Positions 38,526 through 50,620 of a stretch of DNA of 64,000 nt are shown one piece after another. This DNA is from Acetobacter aceti NBRC 14818 (lineage in GTDB: Bacteria; Pseudomonadota; Alphaproteobacteria; Acetobacterales; Acetobacteraceae). Each line of letters begins with the position of its first letter. Position 1 is the first letter of the stretch. The position numbers and the translations under genes were made by a program. The stretch spans positions 930,001 to 994,000 of the forward strand of contig NZ_AP023410.1 of assembly GCF_000193495.2 (NCBI RefSeq), read 5' to 3'. The notes under the pieces were generated by a model. That model did no database searches, was not told the DNA's origin, and was given only the letters and a program-made list of their open reading frames with translations.

Positions 38526-40199
38526 ATGGCTACGATGAGTGATAACAAGGCAGACAAAAACGGCCCGGATGTGTCTGGCAGCGCACTATGCCATCTCTTG
38601 CCGCAACTTCTGCCTTGCGAAGCTGCCGTTATACTCGAAACGGGTTCGGTACCGACAATCCTGTGTTTTAGCACGGATCATGAAAAAGCCTTTACGGCCT
38701 CGTCGCTGATTGACGCATTGAAGCTATCCACAGCACGACTGTCCGCTGAAGGCGGGGTAGAAGCCGGCCTGTTCCCTGAGCCTGTCCATGGCTTCCGTTC
38801 CTGGGCCAGCAAACCTATTGGGTCGAAAGACGGCCACAAGGTGCTGGTGCTGTGCCTGAACAGCAGCACGGAGCCTTTTCCGTCCCCGGCACTCACCAGA
38901 CTGGCGACGCTGACGGCCAACGTCAGCTCTCCTGAAATCCGGAAAAAAATCAGCCATACTGGACGGATATCTGATCTGACACGGTATCTCGACACACGAA
39001 TATCGCCGGCTGAAATTTCTTCCTCCACGCCTCTGGCGCTTCTCCGGCTTGACCTCGGCAAGATCAGCCCCATCAATGACCGGGATGGCTGGCCTGCTTC
39101 CGATGCCCTCATCGAAAGGGCTTATTCGCTGATCCGCGAATTTATCCCCGCCCGCTGCTTTACTGTGCATCTGGGGGGCGGAAGCTTCGCCATCGTGATT
39201 CCTGTCGAAAAGGACGTATCGGAGGCGGAAACACTTGCTGACGATCTGCTCAGACGCATGCAGCATGAAGTCATCGCTCCCAAGGACGGATTTCCTTTCG
39301 AACCGTATATCGGCTGGGCCTGTTATCCGTTCGATGCGCCGGATACACACACGCTGGTCAGTTTCGCGAACGCCGCTCTGGCCCGTATCAGGGGGCTGCG
39401 TGCAGGCCCCCTGATCAACCGGGTTGCTCCGGAGATTGCGCACGCCCATGCGGATGAAGTCGGCATGGAAAGTGACCTCCGGCAGGCGCTGATCGATAAT
39501 GCCTTCACTCTGAACTGGCTTCCTGTTCTTGAGACCGGAACAGAGCACGTTGTCACATTTGAGGCGCTCGTACGCTGGAAACGGCCCGATCACGGCGATG
39601 TCGATCCCCCACAGTTCCTGCGCTGCGCCGAACAGGCTGGCCTGATCGAGGATATCGATTCCTGGGTGCTGCACACCGCCTGTCATCAGGCCCAGAACTG
39701 GAAAGAGCCACTCGGACTGAGTGTGAACGTGTCTCCCTCATGGCTGGCGACAGAACGGGTCGCCACAACAATCGGATCGGCCCTGAAAACAAGCGGACTG
39801 GATCCTCTCCGTCTCCAGATTGAGTTCTCGGAGAAAAGCGATTTCGGATCTCCCGATATTGTCCGAAAGGAACTTGCGAGAATCAGGGGAATGGGCGTCC
39901 GGCTTATTCTGGATGATTTCGGAACCGGTTTCGGCGCACTGGAACGTCTGACCAACTACCCCTTCGATCAGGTCAAGCTGGACCGCTCATTTGTACGTCG
40001 CGTCGGGGTCGACAGCCGGGTCGAAACGGTTCTTCGCTGCACACTCTATATGATTCACGCCCTGAACATGACCTGCTGCGCAGAAGGCGTTGAAACCGAA
40101 GAACAGCTTGGTTTTCTGGAAGCGCATGGATGTGAAGAAATTCAGGGCTATCTGATCGGACAGCCTACGTTGCGGCAACCAGACAGCAGGACCGACTGA
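38526..40199 (+). CDS. c-di-GMP phosphodiesterase, EAL domain with degenerate GGDEF
   Basis: A 557-residue cytoplasmic protein. Residues about 150-290 form a GGDEF-like domain whose signature is GGGSF (near 218), so it should not synthesise c-di-GMP. From about 310 the EAL domain keeps all metal and catalytic residues I can check: FEALVRW (about 345), NVSPSW, the Glu in LQIEF, ILDDFGTGF, VKLDRSF, AEGVETEE and QGYL. It should therefore hydrolyse c-di-GMP. Residues 1-150 show no transmembrane helix and no recognised sensor domain. Start at 38526 or 38535. Confidence 0.9.
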   Translation: MATMSDNKADKNGPDVSGSALCHLLPQLLPCEAAVILETGSVPTILCFSTDHEKAFTASSLIDALKLSTARLSAEGGVEAGLFPEPVHGFRSWASKPIGSKDGHKVLVLCLNSSTEPFPSPALTRLATLTANVSSPEIRKKISHTGRISDLTRYLDTRISPAEISSSTPLALLRLDLGKISPINDRDGWPASDALIERAYSLIREFIPARCFTVHLGGGSFAIVIPVEKDVSEAETLADDLLRRMQHEVIAPKDGFPFEPYIGWACYPFDAPDTHTLVSFANAALARIRGLRAGPLINRVAPEIAHAHADEVGMESDLRQALIDNAFTLNWLPVLETGTEHVVTFEALVRWKRPDHGDVDPPQFLRCAEQAGLIEDIDSWVLHTACHQAQNWKEPLGLSVNVSPSWLATERVATTIGSALKTSGLDPLRLQIEFSEKSDFGSPDIVRKELARIRGMGVRLILDDFGTGFGALERLTNYPFDQVKLDRSFVRRVGVDSRVETVLRCTLYMIHALNMTCCAEGVETEEQLGFLEAHGCEEIQGYLIGQPTLRQPDSRTD

Positions 40200-40249
40200 C
40201 GCGTTTCTTTTCGCAACAGTTTGTCCCAGCCCTTCTGGTTCCGTTTTTA

Positions 40250-40417
40250 TCAGATCAGCTCGATCAGCATGATCAGAAACGGCACAGCGCCTAGCACAAC
40301 CCAGGCACCCATTGCGCAGGTTGCACAGAAACGTGCTGTTTTACGCCGAAGACGTACGATTCCGGAAAGTGGTGAGACTGAAACGTCCCGCTTTTCCTGC
40401 TTCATTGTATCGTTCAT
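40250..40417 (-). CDS. Small hypothetical membrane protein, 55 residues
   Basis: A complete short frame on the minus strand: a polar, basic N-terminus (MNDTMKQEKR, later RLRRKTARF), then CATCAMGAW and one hydrophobic helix of about 20 residues up to the end (LIELI). AAGGGGAAA lies about nine bases before the ATG. The protein should sit in the inner membrane with a basic cytoplasmic tail; the CxxC could bind metal or form a disulfide. I recognise no family. It lies convergent to the phosphodiesterase gene and 180 bp downstream of uvrB. Confidence 0.6.
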   Translation of the reverse strand: MNDTMKQEKRDVSVSPLSGIVRLRRKTARFCATCAMGAWVVLGAVPFLIMLIELI

Positions 40418-40598
40418 GAGGAATTTTCCCCTTGTATCTGTCCATTCGATAAACCCGGCAAGGACAGAGGCGCTTTTCTCAGGCTACAGGAGACCTCATT
40501 TAAGGCAAAATCAGGGCAAATTTTCCCGTTTCCGTAAGGAATTTTTTCAAATACTGACGAGATGTTGCCTTTGGTGACCGATAACGAAACCAACACTT

Positions 40599-42833
40599 TT
40601 ATTTCGCTTTGCTGCGTCCCCTCGCCCGCCCGCGCTTCTTCTCGGGATCGTAGCCGCCTCCACCCGGACCCAGCGGCACAGGTGCGCTATTTTTCCGACT
40701 CCCCCCCGCCTTCTGACGAGGCGCTGTCGGTGGCGGCGGCTCGATGCCCAGTTGCAGGGCTTCAAGCCGTTTGACTTCATCACGAAGACGAGCCGCTGTC
40801 TCGAACTCGAGATCAGCCGCCGCCGCACGCATCTTCTTCTCCAGTTCGGCAATCGTCTGATCGAGATTCTTGCCGACAAACTCGTCGGCTTCCGCACCCT
40901 GCGTCGGCGTGACTGTCACATAATCCTGTTCGAACACGGAGCCGACAATGTTGCCGATCTGCTTGCGCACGCCCTGTGGCGTGATGCCATGCTCGGTATT
41001 CCAGAGAGACTGCTTTTCACGACGACGCGCCGTCTCCTCAATGGCGTAACGCAGGCTGTCGGTCATGCGATCCGCATACAGCAGCACCCGTCCGTCAATG
41101 TTACGGGCAGCACGGCCAATGGTCTGAATCAGGGACGTCTTCGATCTCAGAAAACCTTCCTTGTCAGCATCAAGGATCGCAACAAGCGAACATTCCGGAA
41201 TATCCAGACCTTCTCGCAGAAGGTTGATGCCAATCAGCACATCAAACGCGCCAAGCCGCAAATCGCGGATGATCTCGATCCGTTCGAGCGTATCAATGTC
41301 CGAGTGCAGATACCGAACCTTGATCCCCGCCTCATCCAGATATTCCGTGAGATCCTCGGCCATGCGCTTGGTCAGAACAGTGACAAGCACACGCCCTCCC
41401 TTGCCGATCGTTTCCCGACACTCAGCCAGCAGATCATCCACCTGCCGTTCGACCGGACGCACCTCCGTCACAGGATCGATCAGACCCGTGGGACGAATGA
41501 CCTGTTCACTGAAAACACCCTCTGTCCTCTCCATCTCCCAAGGACCGGGCGTTGCACTGACAAAAAGCGTCTGAGGGCGATAAGCCTCCCATTCCTCGAA
41601 CTTCAGCGGACGATTATCGAGGCAGGACGGCAGGCGGAACCCGAACTCGGCAAGCACGGACTTGCGCGCATGGTCTCCCCGCTCCATGCCGCCAATCTGA
41701 GGCACCGTGACGTGGCTTTCGTCTACAATCAGCAGGGCGTCTTCCGGCAGATATTCGAACAATGTCGGCGGCGGATCCCCTGCGGCACGACCTGACAGAT
41801 AGCGTGAGTAGTTCTCAATACCCTTGCAGACGCCGGTTGTTTCCAGCATTTCCAGATCAAAGGTCGTGCGCTGCTGCAGACGCTCTGCCTCCAGCAGCTT
41901 ACCTTCCTCGATGAACTTCGCGAGTTGCTGCTTCAGCTCCTGCTTGATGCCTACAATCGCCTGATTGAGCGTCGGACGCGGCGTAACATAGTGGCTGTTG
42001 GCGTAAAGACTGACTTCCTGAAGATCGGCCGTCTTTTCACCCGTCAGCGGGTCAAACTCGATGATCTGGTCGATCTCGTCGCCAAACAGGGACACCCGCC
42101 AGGCACGGTCCTCGTTCTGGGACGGGAAGATATCAATACTCTCTCCCCGCACACGGAACGCACCACGCACAAAGGCTGCATCGTTCCGTCGATACTGAAG
42201 CTCCACCAGCCCCTTGATCAGCTTGTCACGGTCGATTTCACCACCGACCTCCAGCCGCACGACCATGCGGGAATAGGTTTCAACCGATCCGATACCGTAG
42301 ATGCAGGAAACCGACGCGACGATGATGACGTCATTCCGCTCTAGCAACGCCTGTGTGGCCGCATGCCGCATCCGGTCAATCTGTTCGTTGATCTGGCTGT
42401 CTTTTTCTATGTACGTGTCAGAACGCGGCACATACGCTTCCGGCTGGTAATAGTCGTAGTAACTGACAAAATACTCGACCGCGTTGTTGGGAAAGAATTG
42501 CTTCATTTCACCATAGAGCTGGGCCGCCAGCGTCTTGTTGGGTGCGAGAATGAGCGTGGGTTTCTGCGTGGCCTCAATGACCTTGGCCATGGTGAAGGTC
42601 TTGCCGGAACCGGTCACGCCAAGCAGCACCTGATCCCGCAGATTTTCCTGCACACCAGTGGACAGTTCACGGATTGCCGTCGGCTGGTCGCCGGCGGGTT
42701 CATACTCTGACACCACTTCCATGCGGAAGCGCTTCTCCTTGGGAGGCTGGCGCTCAGGCTGGAACAGAAGGGCGGGATTTCCCTCAAGGGAGGATCGGGA
42801 ACGAGTGGCCATTTCGTGAACATGGGCGTTCAT
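40599..42833 (-). CDS. uvrB: Excinuclease ABC subunit B (UvrB)
   Basis: A 744-residue damage-recognition helicase of nucleotide excision repair. Seen: Walker [15 protein letters not shown], the beta-hairpin [12 protein letters not shown], the DESH box ([15 protein letters not shown]), [30 protein letters not shown], and the UVR helical domain for UvrC ([20 protein letters not shown]). A basic low-complexity tail follows. It starts with an extra 40 residues before the conserved [12 protein letters not shown]. It lies 85 bp downstream of rne on the same strand. Confidence 0.98.
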   Translation of the reverse strand: MNAHVHEMATRSRSSLEGNPALLFQPERQPPKEKRFRMEVVSEYEPAGDQPTAIRELSTGVQENLRDQVLLGVTGSGKTFTMAKVIEATQKPTLILAPNKTLAAQLYGEMKQFFPNNAVEYFVSYYDYYQPEAYVPRSDTYIEKDSQINEQIDRMRHAATQALLERNDVIIVASVSCIYGIGSVETYSRMVVRLEVGGEIDRDKLIKGLVELQYRRNDAAFVRGAFRVRGESIDIFPSQNEDRAWRVSLFGDEIDQIIEFDPLTGEKTADLQEVSLYANSHYVTPRPTLNQAIVGIKQELKQQLAKFIEEGKLLEAERLQQRTTFDLEMLETTGVCKGIENYSRYLSGRAAGDPPPTLFEYLPEDALLIVDESHVTVPQIGGMERGDHARKSVLAEFGFRLPSCLDNRPLKFEEWEAYRPQTLFVSATPGPWEMERTEGVFSEQVIRPTGLIDPVTEVRPVERQVDDLLAECRETIGKGGRVLVTVLTKRMAEDLTEYLDEAGIKVRYLHSDIDTLERIEIIRDLRLGAFDVLIGINLLREGLDIPECSLVAILDADKEGFLRSKTSLIQTIGRAARNIDGRVLLYADRMTDSLRYAIEETARRREKQSLWNTEHGITPQGVRKQIGNIVGSVFEQDYVTVTPTQGAEADEFVGKNLDQTIAELEKKMRAAAADLEFETAARLRDEVKRLEALQLGIEPPPPTAPRQKAGGSRKNSAPVPLGPGGGGYDPEKKRGRARGRSKAK

Positions 42834-42853
42834 CGCTCAACCCGCAAGAGACA

Positions 42854-42890
42854 GAAACGGGGACTGAAGCATCTGCCTCGTCCCCGTTTC
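42854..42890 (-). terminator. Hairpin between rne and uvrB
   Basis: GAAACGGGGAC (42854-42864) pairs perfectly with GTCCCCGTTTC (42880-42890) across a 15-base loop, 21 bases upstream of the uvrB start. The minus-strand sequence that follows (TGTCTCTTG) is only weakly uridine-rich, so it may be a poor terminator or an RNA-processing hairpin. Confidence 0.5.
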
Positions 42891-42918
42891 CATTAGCTAC
42901 AGCTCAGAAGAGAACGGC

Positions 42919-45717
<2,799 letters not shown>

Positions 45718-46221
45718 AAAAAAGGAAACTCCGGTGGCCCGGCGCTCGTCCAGACGGGCGCAGCCAACCAGATTGGAACAAACCAACATGGAAATGGGCG
45801 CCGCGCGGGAGCGCTGCGGGCAAATCGACTATAGGATCGGGGATAACGGGCGTGAGCGACACTCGGGAGACAGTGATGCCGGCATGACAGTCCATCACTG
45901 ACAGCGGAAATGGGGCATCAAGAGGATACTTACGCTCCCTGCCCTTCCCTTGTTCCGCCAGTGTGTCCAGACCTGCTCTCATCCGCCCTTGTCGATCAGT
46001 ATAAATTAGGCCTGACCCAAAACGCAGCCGCTCTCTGCATGATGAAGAAACGGCTTGCCTTGGTCCGGGCAGCGTGGATAACCGTCACAGACGGGCCACA
46101 TGCTCGCAAACATGGCCGAAACCAACAGAGTACGCAAGCCGTCGGATACAACTGTATGTAACCGGGAGTGAATGCAGCCGCAACGAACCCCACACTCTCC
46201 TGACATAATCATCGTTCATTA
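45718..46221. other. 500-bp divergent intergenic region, probable rne leader
   Basis: No coding frame in this stretch looks real. It separates divergent rne and amidase genes, so it must hold at least one promoter in each direction. In other bacteria RNase E controls its own mRNA through a long structured 5' leader, and this length would allow the same here; I could not identify the homologous stem-loops. Confidence 0.45.
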
Positions 46222-47265
46222 ATGACTTCCCAACGTCAGCATGGCAAAACATCAGAAGCCTTTTTCAGGACGCAGTTCATGGCTCAGAAACCGGATAACG
46301 GAGATACAGTGCCGACCAACCATCTGCTTCCCGGCAAATCATTCCGGCAGGGTTGCATCGCCAAAGCAGCGGATCCACTTCCCTTTGAAGCTCTATCCAG
46401 CCTTATGGGCCTCGCCCTGCCCCGCAGAACCGCTCTTCTCGCAAGCCTTGCGCCCCTGCTTCCGCACGCCGCTATGGCCCGCACAGGAAAAAGTGCACAC
46501 GTTTCCACTTCGTCGCATGCCCATAACACGAATACGCTCCATGCCCCCGCCATCATCAGAGGCGCAGCACCTCCGCCGCCTCTGGTCATGCTGGACCCGG
46601 GTCACGGAGGAAAAGATCCGGGCGCCATCGGCTATTCAGGAACATATGAAAAGCATGTCTCTGAAGCCGCCGCCGCCGAACTGGAACGGCAATTACTGGC
46701 GACAGGCCGCTATCGGGTAGCGCTGACCCGCGCCAGTGACCGCTTCATCCCACTGGAAGGGCGCGTGGAAATGGCGCAGGCGCACAAGGCCTCCCTGTTC
46801 ATTTCCATGCATGCCGACGCACTACATGATTCTGCCGTCCGCGGCGCCAGCGTTTATACGCTTGCGGGGGCCGCATCGGACTCCCAGACCGCCATGATCG
46901 CCCAGAGCGAGAACAGCGCGGACCTCTTCGGTGGGCCCCATGTCCACGCAACATCACCGGAAGTGCAACAGATACTGGCCAGTCTGGTTTCGGAAGAAAC
47001 ACGCCGGGGATCGACCCGCATCGCCAATCAGGTTGTCTCTTCCTTTCAGTCGCGCATCTCGTTGCTGTCGCATCCGCACCGCCATGCCGCCTTTGTCGTG
47101 CTCAAGGCGGCCGATATTCCTTCGGTGCTGGTGGAAATGGGCTTTATGTCCAATCGCAGCGATGAAGCTGCCCTACGTCAAGCCGGCCACCGGGCCATGG
47201 TCGCCGGCGCCATGCGGGATGCTGTGGATCGCTATTTTGCTACGGCCCGTATCGGGGTTGGTTAA
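46222..47265 (+). CDS. amiC: N-acetylmuramoyl-L-alanine amidase (AmiC-like)
   Basis: A periplasmic zinc amidase (Amidase_3) that cuts septal peptidoglycan. Seen: LDPGHGGKDPGAIG (first zinc His), a following Glu in the helix SEAAAAELERQL, the second His in LFISMHADAL, and the catalytic Glu in VLVEMGFMSNRSDE. A twin-arginine-like signal (LPRRTALLASLAPLLP) starts near residue 62, and E. coli AmiC is Tat-exported. The start is therefore uncertain: 46222 (347 residues), 46279 with AGGA upstream, or 46405 just before the signal. No AMIN domain is visible. Divergent from rne. Confidence 0.9.
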   Translation: MTSQRQHGKTSEAFFRTQFMAQKPDNGDTVPTNHLLPGKSFRQGCIAKAADPLPFEALSSLMGLALPRRTALLASLAPLLPHAAMARTGKSAHVSTSSHAHNTNTLHAPAIIRGAAPPPPLVMLDPGHGGKDPGAIGYSGTYEKHVSEAAAAELERQLLATGRYRVALTRASDRFIPLEGRVEMAQAHKASLFISMHADALHDSAVRGASVYTLAGAASDSQTAMIAQSENSADLFGGPHVHATSPEVQQILASLVSEETRRGSTRIANQVVSSFQSRISLLSHPHRHAAFVVLKAADIPSVLVEMGFMSNRSDEAALRQAGHRAMVAGAMRDAVDRYFATARIGVG

Positions 47266-47359
47266 AATCCGTCCATACAACTCAGGCTGCCTCATCTACG
47301 CCATCAGTGCGTTTCACACTCACGCCACACGATCCAGTCAAGGGAACAAGGGAAAATTC

Positions 47360-47830
47360 ATGATCGCATCATCCAGACAGTCCGGAGCCCTTTTAGCCGG
47401 GGTCTTTTTCGCACTTACGCTGGGAAGCGCTTCATCTTTTGCGCGCACTGTTTCGTCCACCTGCGACAATAGCGGTTTCATTGAGGCTCAGCAGGCCTTC
47501 GAAAATGGTAGAAAAAAACAGGATATTCCTGTTCATATCTGCGGTCAGGTCATCGCTGTTTCGGAAAAGGCCAAACACACGCGCAGCGGCTGGCATGGTT
47601 ATTTTTATGTAAATGTCGGACAGGGCATTTCAATCCGCGTAGTCAGCAACCTTGATGAAATCAATGCGCCGGAATGGCCATGGGTGCGGGATGGCGACAT
47701 GGCTGACATTGTAGGGCGTTATTATTATGACTCCCCTCGCAGTCAGGGGATCGACTGGACCCACAGAGGCACCAGTCGTTCCTGGGACATTCCCGGTTAT
47801 GCCATCATCAATGGCAAACGGTTCGACTGA
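47360..47830 (+). CDS. Secreted DUF3465 family protein
   Basis: A 156-residue protein with a signal peptide (GALLAGVFFALTLGSASSFA). The mature part has one Cys pair (STCDN, VHICGQ) and the strand-rich WHGYFYVNVGQGISIRVVSN, GDMADIVGRYYYD and DWTHRG motifs that I associate with DUF3465, an OB-like fold. The function is unknown. AAGGGAAAA precedes the ATG at 47360. It stands between the amidase and a terminator. Confidence 0.75.
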   Translation: MIASSRQSGALLAGVFFALTLGSASSFARTVSSTCDNSGFIEAQQAFENGRKKQDIPVHICGQVIAVSEKAKHTRSGWHGYFYVNVGQGISIRVVSNLDEINAPEWPWVRDGDMADIVGRYYYDSPRSQGIDWTHRGTSRSWDIPGYAIINGKRFD

Positions 47831-47840
47831 AATCAGAAAT

Positions 47841-47878
47841 GCCTTTTCCTTCTGTCGTCATGAAGGAAAAGGCGTTTT
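47841..47878 (+). terminator. Rho-independent terminator after the DUF3465 gene
   Basis: GCCTTTTCCTTC (47841-47852) pairs perfectly with GAAGGAAAAGGC (47862-47873), a nine-base loop, followed by GTTTT. It lies between convergent genes and may work both ways. Confidence 0.8.
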
Positions 47879-47916
47879 AAAACTGGCCGATAGAAAAAGA
47901 GATTTTCAGCTTACAA

Positions 47917-48417
47917 CTAACCTGTTTTTCCATCCGATTTTTTGACGCTTTTCGGTAACGGGCCGACTTTTTTCAAACTATCCCACGACAGAAAGCAGTC
48001 CCCAAGAAAAGATGCCAGTGACGCGATCGTGCAGAGCAACGCGGCCCCAAACAGCCCTACCAGCCATAGAGCAATCGAAGCATCCCTGACGGTACCAAGA
48101 AAAAGCACGAAGGCAGCGCCGCATGTCATGGCTCCGGCAAGGCCGCCAAACATGATGGCCATATCAAGAACCATGACACGCTTCTGCAAACGCACGAAAT
48201 GCTTCTGCAGCTTATGCCTGGCCTTGCTATCCTCTTCGTCCGTGAGCAGATCAGAGGCTTTTTCAATCTGGTCTGCAACACGACCAGCTCGGGTATTCAA
48301 CAGATTCAGCAACGTTCCCACACCTGACAACATGAAAACCGGCGTCAGAGCCGTTTCAATCAGATGCGCGACATCACCGGCAGAATCAGAGGCAAGAGCA
48401 GAGAGAGGAAGAGCCAT
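47917..48417 (-). CDS. DUF2721 family membrane protein
   Basis: A 166-residue protein with three hydrophobic segments: LTPVFMLSGVGTLLNLL near the N-terminus and two helices in the C-half (LDMAIMFGGLAGAMTCGAAF, LWLVGLFGAALLCTIAS). A charged amphipathic linker (RAGRVADQIEKASDLL) sits between. This is the DUF2721 pattern; the function is unknown. The ribosome site is weak. It lies 157 bp downstream of the OprB gene on the same strand. Confidence 0.8.
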   Translation of the reverse strand: MALPLSALASDSAGDVAHLIETALTPVFMLSGVGTLLNLLNTRAGRVADQIEKASDLLTDEEDSKARHKLQKHFVRLQKRVMVLDMAIMFGGLAGAMTCGAAFVLFLGTVRDASIALWLVGLFGAALLCTIASLASFLGDCFLSWDSLKKVGPLPKSVKKSDGKTG

Positions 48418-48574
48418 AATCGAATCACGCCGTCACAATAGAGAACACACTCCCTACAGAGAACCATACGAAATTTCAAATAAGGCTGAATGGATGTCTG
48501 TGAAAAGAACCCGCAAGACAGAACGCCTGCACACCCTACTCTCCACCACATAGGAAAACAGGGCGGCATTTTTC

Positions 48575-50170
48575 TTACAACGCAGCGAGAATTTTCAAAC
48601 CACCCAGAATAGCATTGGGAATAACCGAGGTTTCTCCCGGACGCATTATATATTCAAACACAGGCTGCATCACGAGACCGGGCACCACCGGAATACCGTA
48701 ATAGGCTTCCAGCGTCGCGGCATGGGTCTGGGGACCATTGACGTACGCTCCCATCGACATGCCCGCCATCTGACGCAAGCGCTGCCCCTCCGTCAGATTG
48801 TGGCTGATCTGATAGTAGGAATACATCACACCGAAACGGTCGAAGGGTCGATAAGGAAGAATGCCGAGCAGCGACGCGCCGACATAAAACTGGTCAGACC
48901 AGACCGAGACACTCGGGGTGTTATGAATATACCCGGCAAGCAGATATCCGCCTGCCATCTGATGATCTCCGCCCTTACGGTACACCATCTGATCGGCCTC
49001 AAAATAGAATGTATCGCGAGGACCGCCATTATGCCCCAGATAATCATGTTGGTAAGCTGCGGGAATACTGCCCAGCATGTCGTCATAATGGCTAGTGTCG
49101 TGTCCGAACCCGATCTTGTAATGACCTGGCAGCTTCTTTTCTCCAAGAAACGGCTCCCATGCCAACTCGATTGGCAGCATCACACCGGTATGCTCCTCGC
49201 CACCCCAAGCCCATCCCGACGGATTCGATGTCAGTGGTCCCGCAGCGTATACGCCTGTCGTCAGAGTGAGGTCCCGCACCGGCCTCAGACGGATGGTGCC
49301 GCCCCAGGTCGCTTTCGGATACACGCTCCAGCCTGCCTGCGATTTGAGAGCGACCGGCGCGGAGCACTGGATCATGAATGTGCACAGCAGCACTGATGTT
49401 GCATAGGTATGCGTCAGAGTCAGTCGACCGACGTTAATGTTAACCTTGTTATGGAAAAGAGATTTCTCAAGGTAGATATCGGCCAGATGGGCAGCCATAT
49501 GACCTGACAGGCTGTAGACTTCGGACAGCAGCATGCGATGGTCACCGACATAGTCCGTTGTGACCTGACGTCCGGCACGCTCCATCATGACGGCATGCAG
49601 AATCCAGCCGTTCCACCCCACAAGCTTACCCAGATCAAATCTAGTGGTGAGCGTCAGCTCATGGGCATAATCCATACCCCTGGAGAGACCACCTCCTGTA
49701 TTGGCAATACCCTCACCCTTATAAGAAAACTGAAAGCTGAACCCACGGTCCTGCATCCACTTGCGCCATGGCTGCAACTGGGGAACCAGATTACCGAACG
49801 TCTGTGCAGGAACATAATAACCTGCGGACAGATCACGCTCACGAATGGCGTCGTCTCTGTTGTTAAGCAGCGACGAAATACTTTCAGTGTCGAACAGACT
49901 CTCCAGACGCTGAGCGGGCGTTATGACCGTTTTCTTGGGAGCCGCATGAGCGGGCGCATCATAGGGGCCAACCTTTTTCTGCGCCGAAGCAGACACATCC
50001 GCTTCCGGGCGTTGTACAATCTCCTGCTTTTCCGCCCGCACTTCCGTGGCACTGACAAAAGAAGCCATCAGCACCCAGAATGGAGCACACGTAATCCAGC
50101 CATTTCGACGCGAAACTGCAGTCGCCCGGTTACCGGAGAGGGGTATTTTTTTTGTTTTTTTCATTACCAC
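48575..50170 (-). CDS. oprB: OprB family carbohydrate-selective porin
   Basis: A 531-residue outer-membrane porin. An N-terminal signal with a basic start (KKTKKIPLSG) and a hydrophobic core (FWVLMASFVSATEVRA) is followed by a low-complexity linker and a 16-stranded barrel rich in aromatic and alternating residues. NINVGRLTLTHTYATS and LGILPYRPFDRFGVMYSYYQ are typical of OprB. It lets glucose and other sugars or polyols cross the outer membrane, which fits acetic acid bacteria that oxidise sugars in the periplasm. The start is at 50170 or 50164. Upstream is an extremely AT-rich region. Confidence 0.92.
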   Translation of the reverse strand: MVMKKTKKIPLSGNRATAVSRRNGWITCAPFWVLMASFVSATEVRAEKQEIVQRPEADVSASAQKKVGPYDAPAHAAPKKTVITPAQRLESLFDTESISSLLNNRDDAIRERDLSAGYYVPAQTFGNLVPQLQPWRKWMQDRGFSFQFSYKGEGIANTGGGLSRGMDYAHELTLTTRFDLGKLVGWNGWILHAVMMERAGRQVTTDYVGDHRMLLSEVYSLSGHMAAHLADIYLEKSLFHNKVNINVGRLTLTHTYATSVLLCTFMIQCSAPVALKSQAGWSVYPKATWGGTIRLRPVRDLTLTTGVYAAGPLTSNPSGWAWGGEEHTGVMLPIELAWEPFLGEKKLPGHYKIGFGHDTSHYDDMLGSIPAAYQHDYLGHNGGPRDTFYFEADQMVYRKGGDHQMAGGYLLAGYIHNTPSVSVWSDQFYVGASLLGILPYRPFDRFGVMYSYYQISHNLTEGQRLRQMAGMSMGAYVNGPQTHAATLEAYYGIPVVPGLVMQPVFEYIMRPGETSVIPNAILGGLKILAAL

Positions 50171-50219
50171 TAACTCACCTTGACCCTCCCAGACGTACTA
50201 CGAATTACCCCTTCTTCCA

Positions 50220-50555
50220 ATATTAACGGCACCGCTTTCCATCTCAATTTCCAAAGAATGTTGCAAAGCGACAACACAATTTTTCGTTACAAAAAATAAA
50301 AAACAAATAAATGTTTTATTTAAATAAAACAGATAATTATAAAAAATATTACTTCAATGCAGATCAGCAACGCCTTTATTTTATTTTTTAATAATTATAG
50401 TTAAATTATTTTTCAAACAACTTTAAATAAAAATCTGAATTTAAAATATAATAAAATATTACAATTTACATATATAAATAAATTTAAGAAATAAAAATTA
50501 TATTTTATTTTTACATTATAAGTATAAAAAAAACCAAAACAACTCATATTTAAAT
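50220..50555. other. Very AT-rich intergenic island
   Basis: About 335 bp dominated by A/T runs between the divergent oprB and MBL genes. No coding frame is credible. It contains a 20-bp perfect palindrome (50312-50331) and would be a natural target for nucleoid proteins that silence foreign DNA. It likely holds the oprB promoter. Confidence 0.7.
50312..50331. repeat. 20-bp perfect palindrome in AT-rich DNA
   Basis: TGTTTTATTT followed by its exact reverse complement AAATAAAACA. AT-rich DNA yields palindromes by chance more often than mixed DNA, so an operator role is only a possibility. Confidence 0.5.
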
Positions 50556-50583
50556 TGACACAGGGTGCATGCAAGCATACTTT
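50555..50583 (+). promoter_or_regulatory. Sigma-70 type promoter of the MBL gene
   Basis: A perfect -35 box TTGACA (50555-50560), a 17-bp spacer and a -10-like TACTTT (50578-50583). The start codon lies 35 bp further on, so the leader is about 25-30 bases. A small dyad GTTAT-N4-ATAAC (50590-50603) sits just after the -10 box, where an operator could overlap the transcription start. Confidence 0.6.
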
Positions 50584-50602
50584 GTAAAAGTTATTTTGAT
50601 AA

Positions 50603-50620
50603 CATGAAAGATTTTTCATG
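50603..50620 (+). promoter_or_regulatory. Hairpin enclosing the MBL start codon
   Basis: CATGAAA (50603-50609) pairs with TTTCATG (50614-50620) around four bases. The ATG start is the last three bases of the second arm, and the weak ribosome site lies in the stem and loop. Folding would hinder initiation, so expression may be controlled at translation. Confidence 0.45.

Noticed and set aside
45910-46212. Short frames on both strands in the rne-amidase gap
   Set aside because: No ribosome sites, odd composition and no resemblance to proteins; the region is better read as regulatory.
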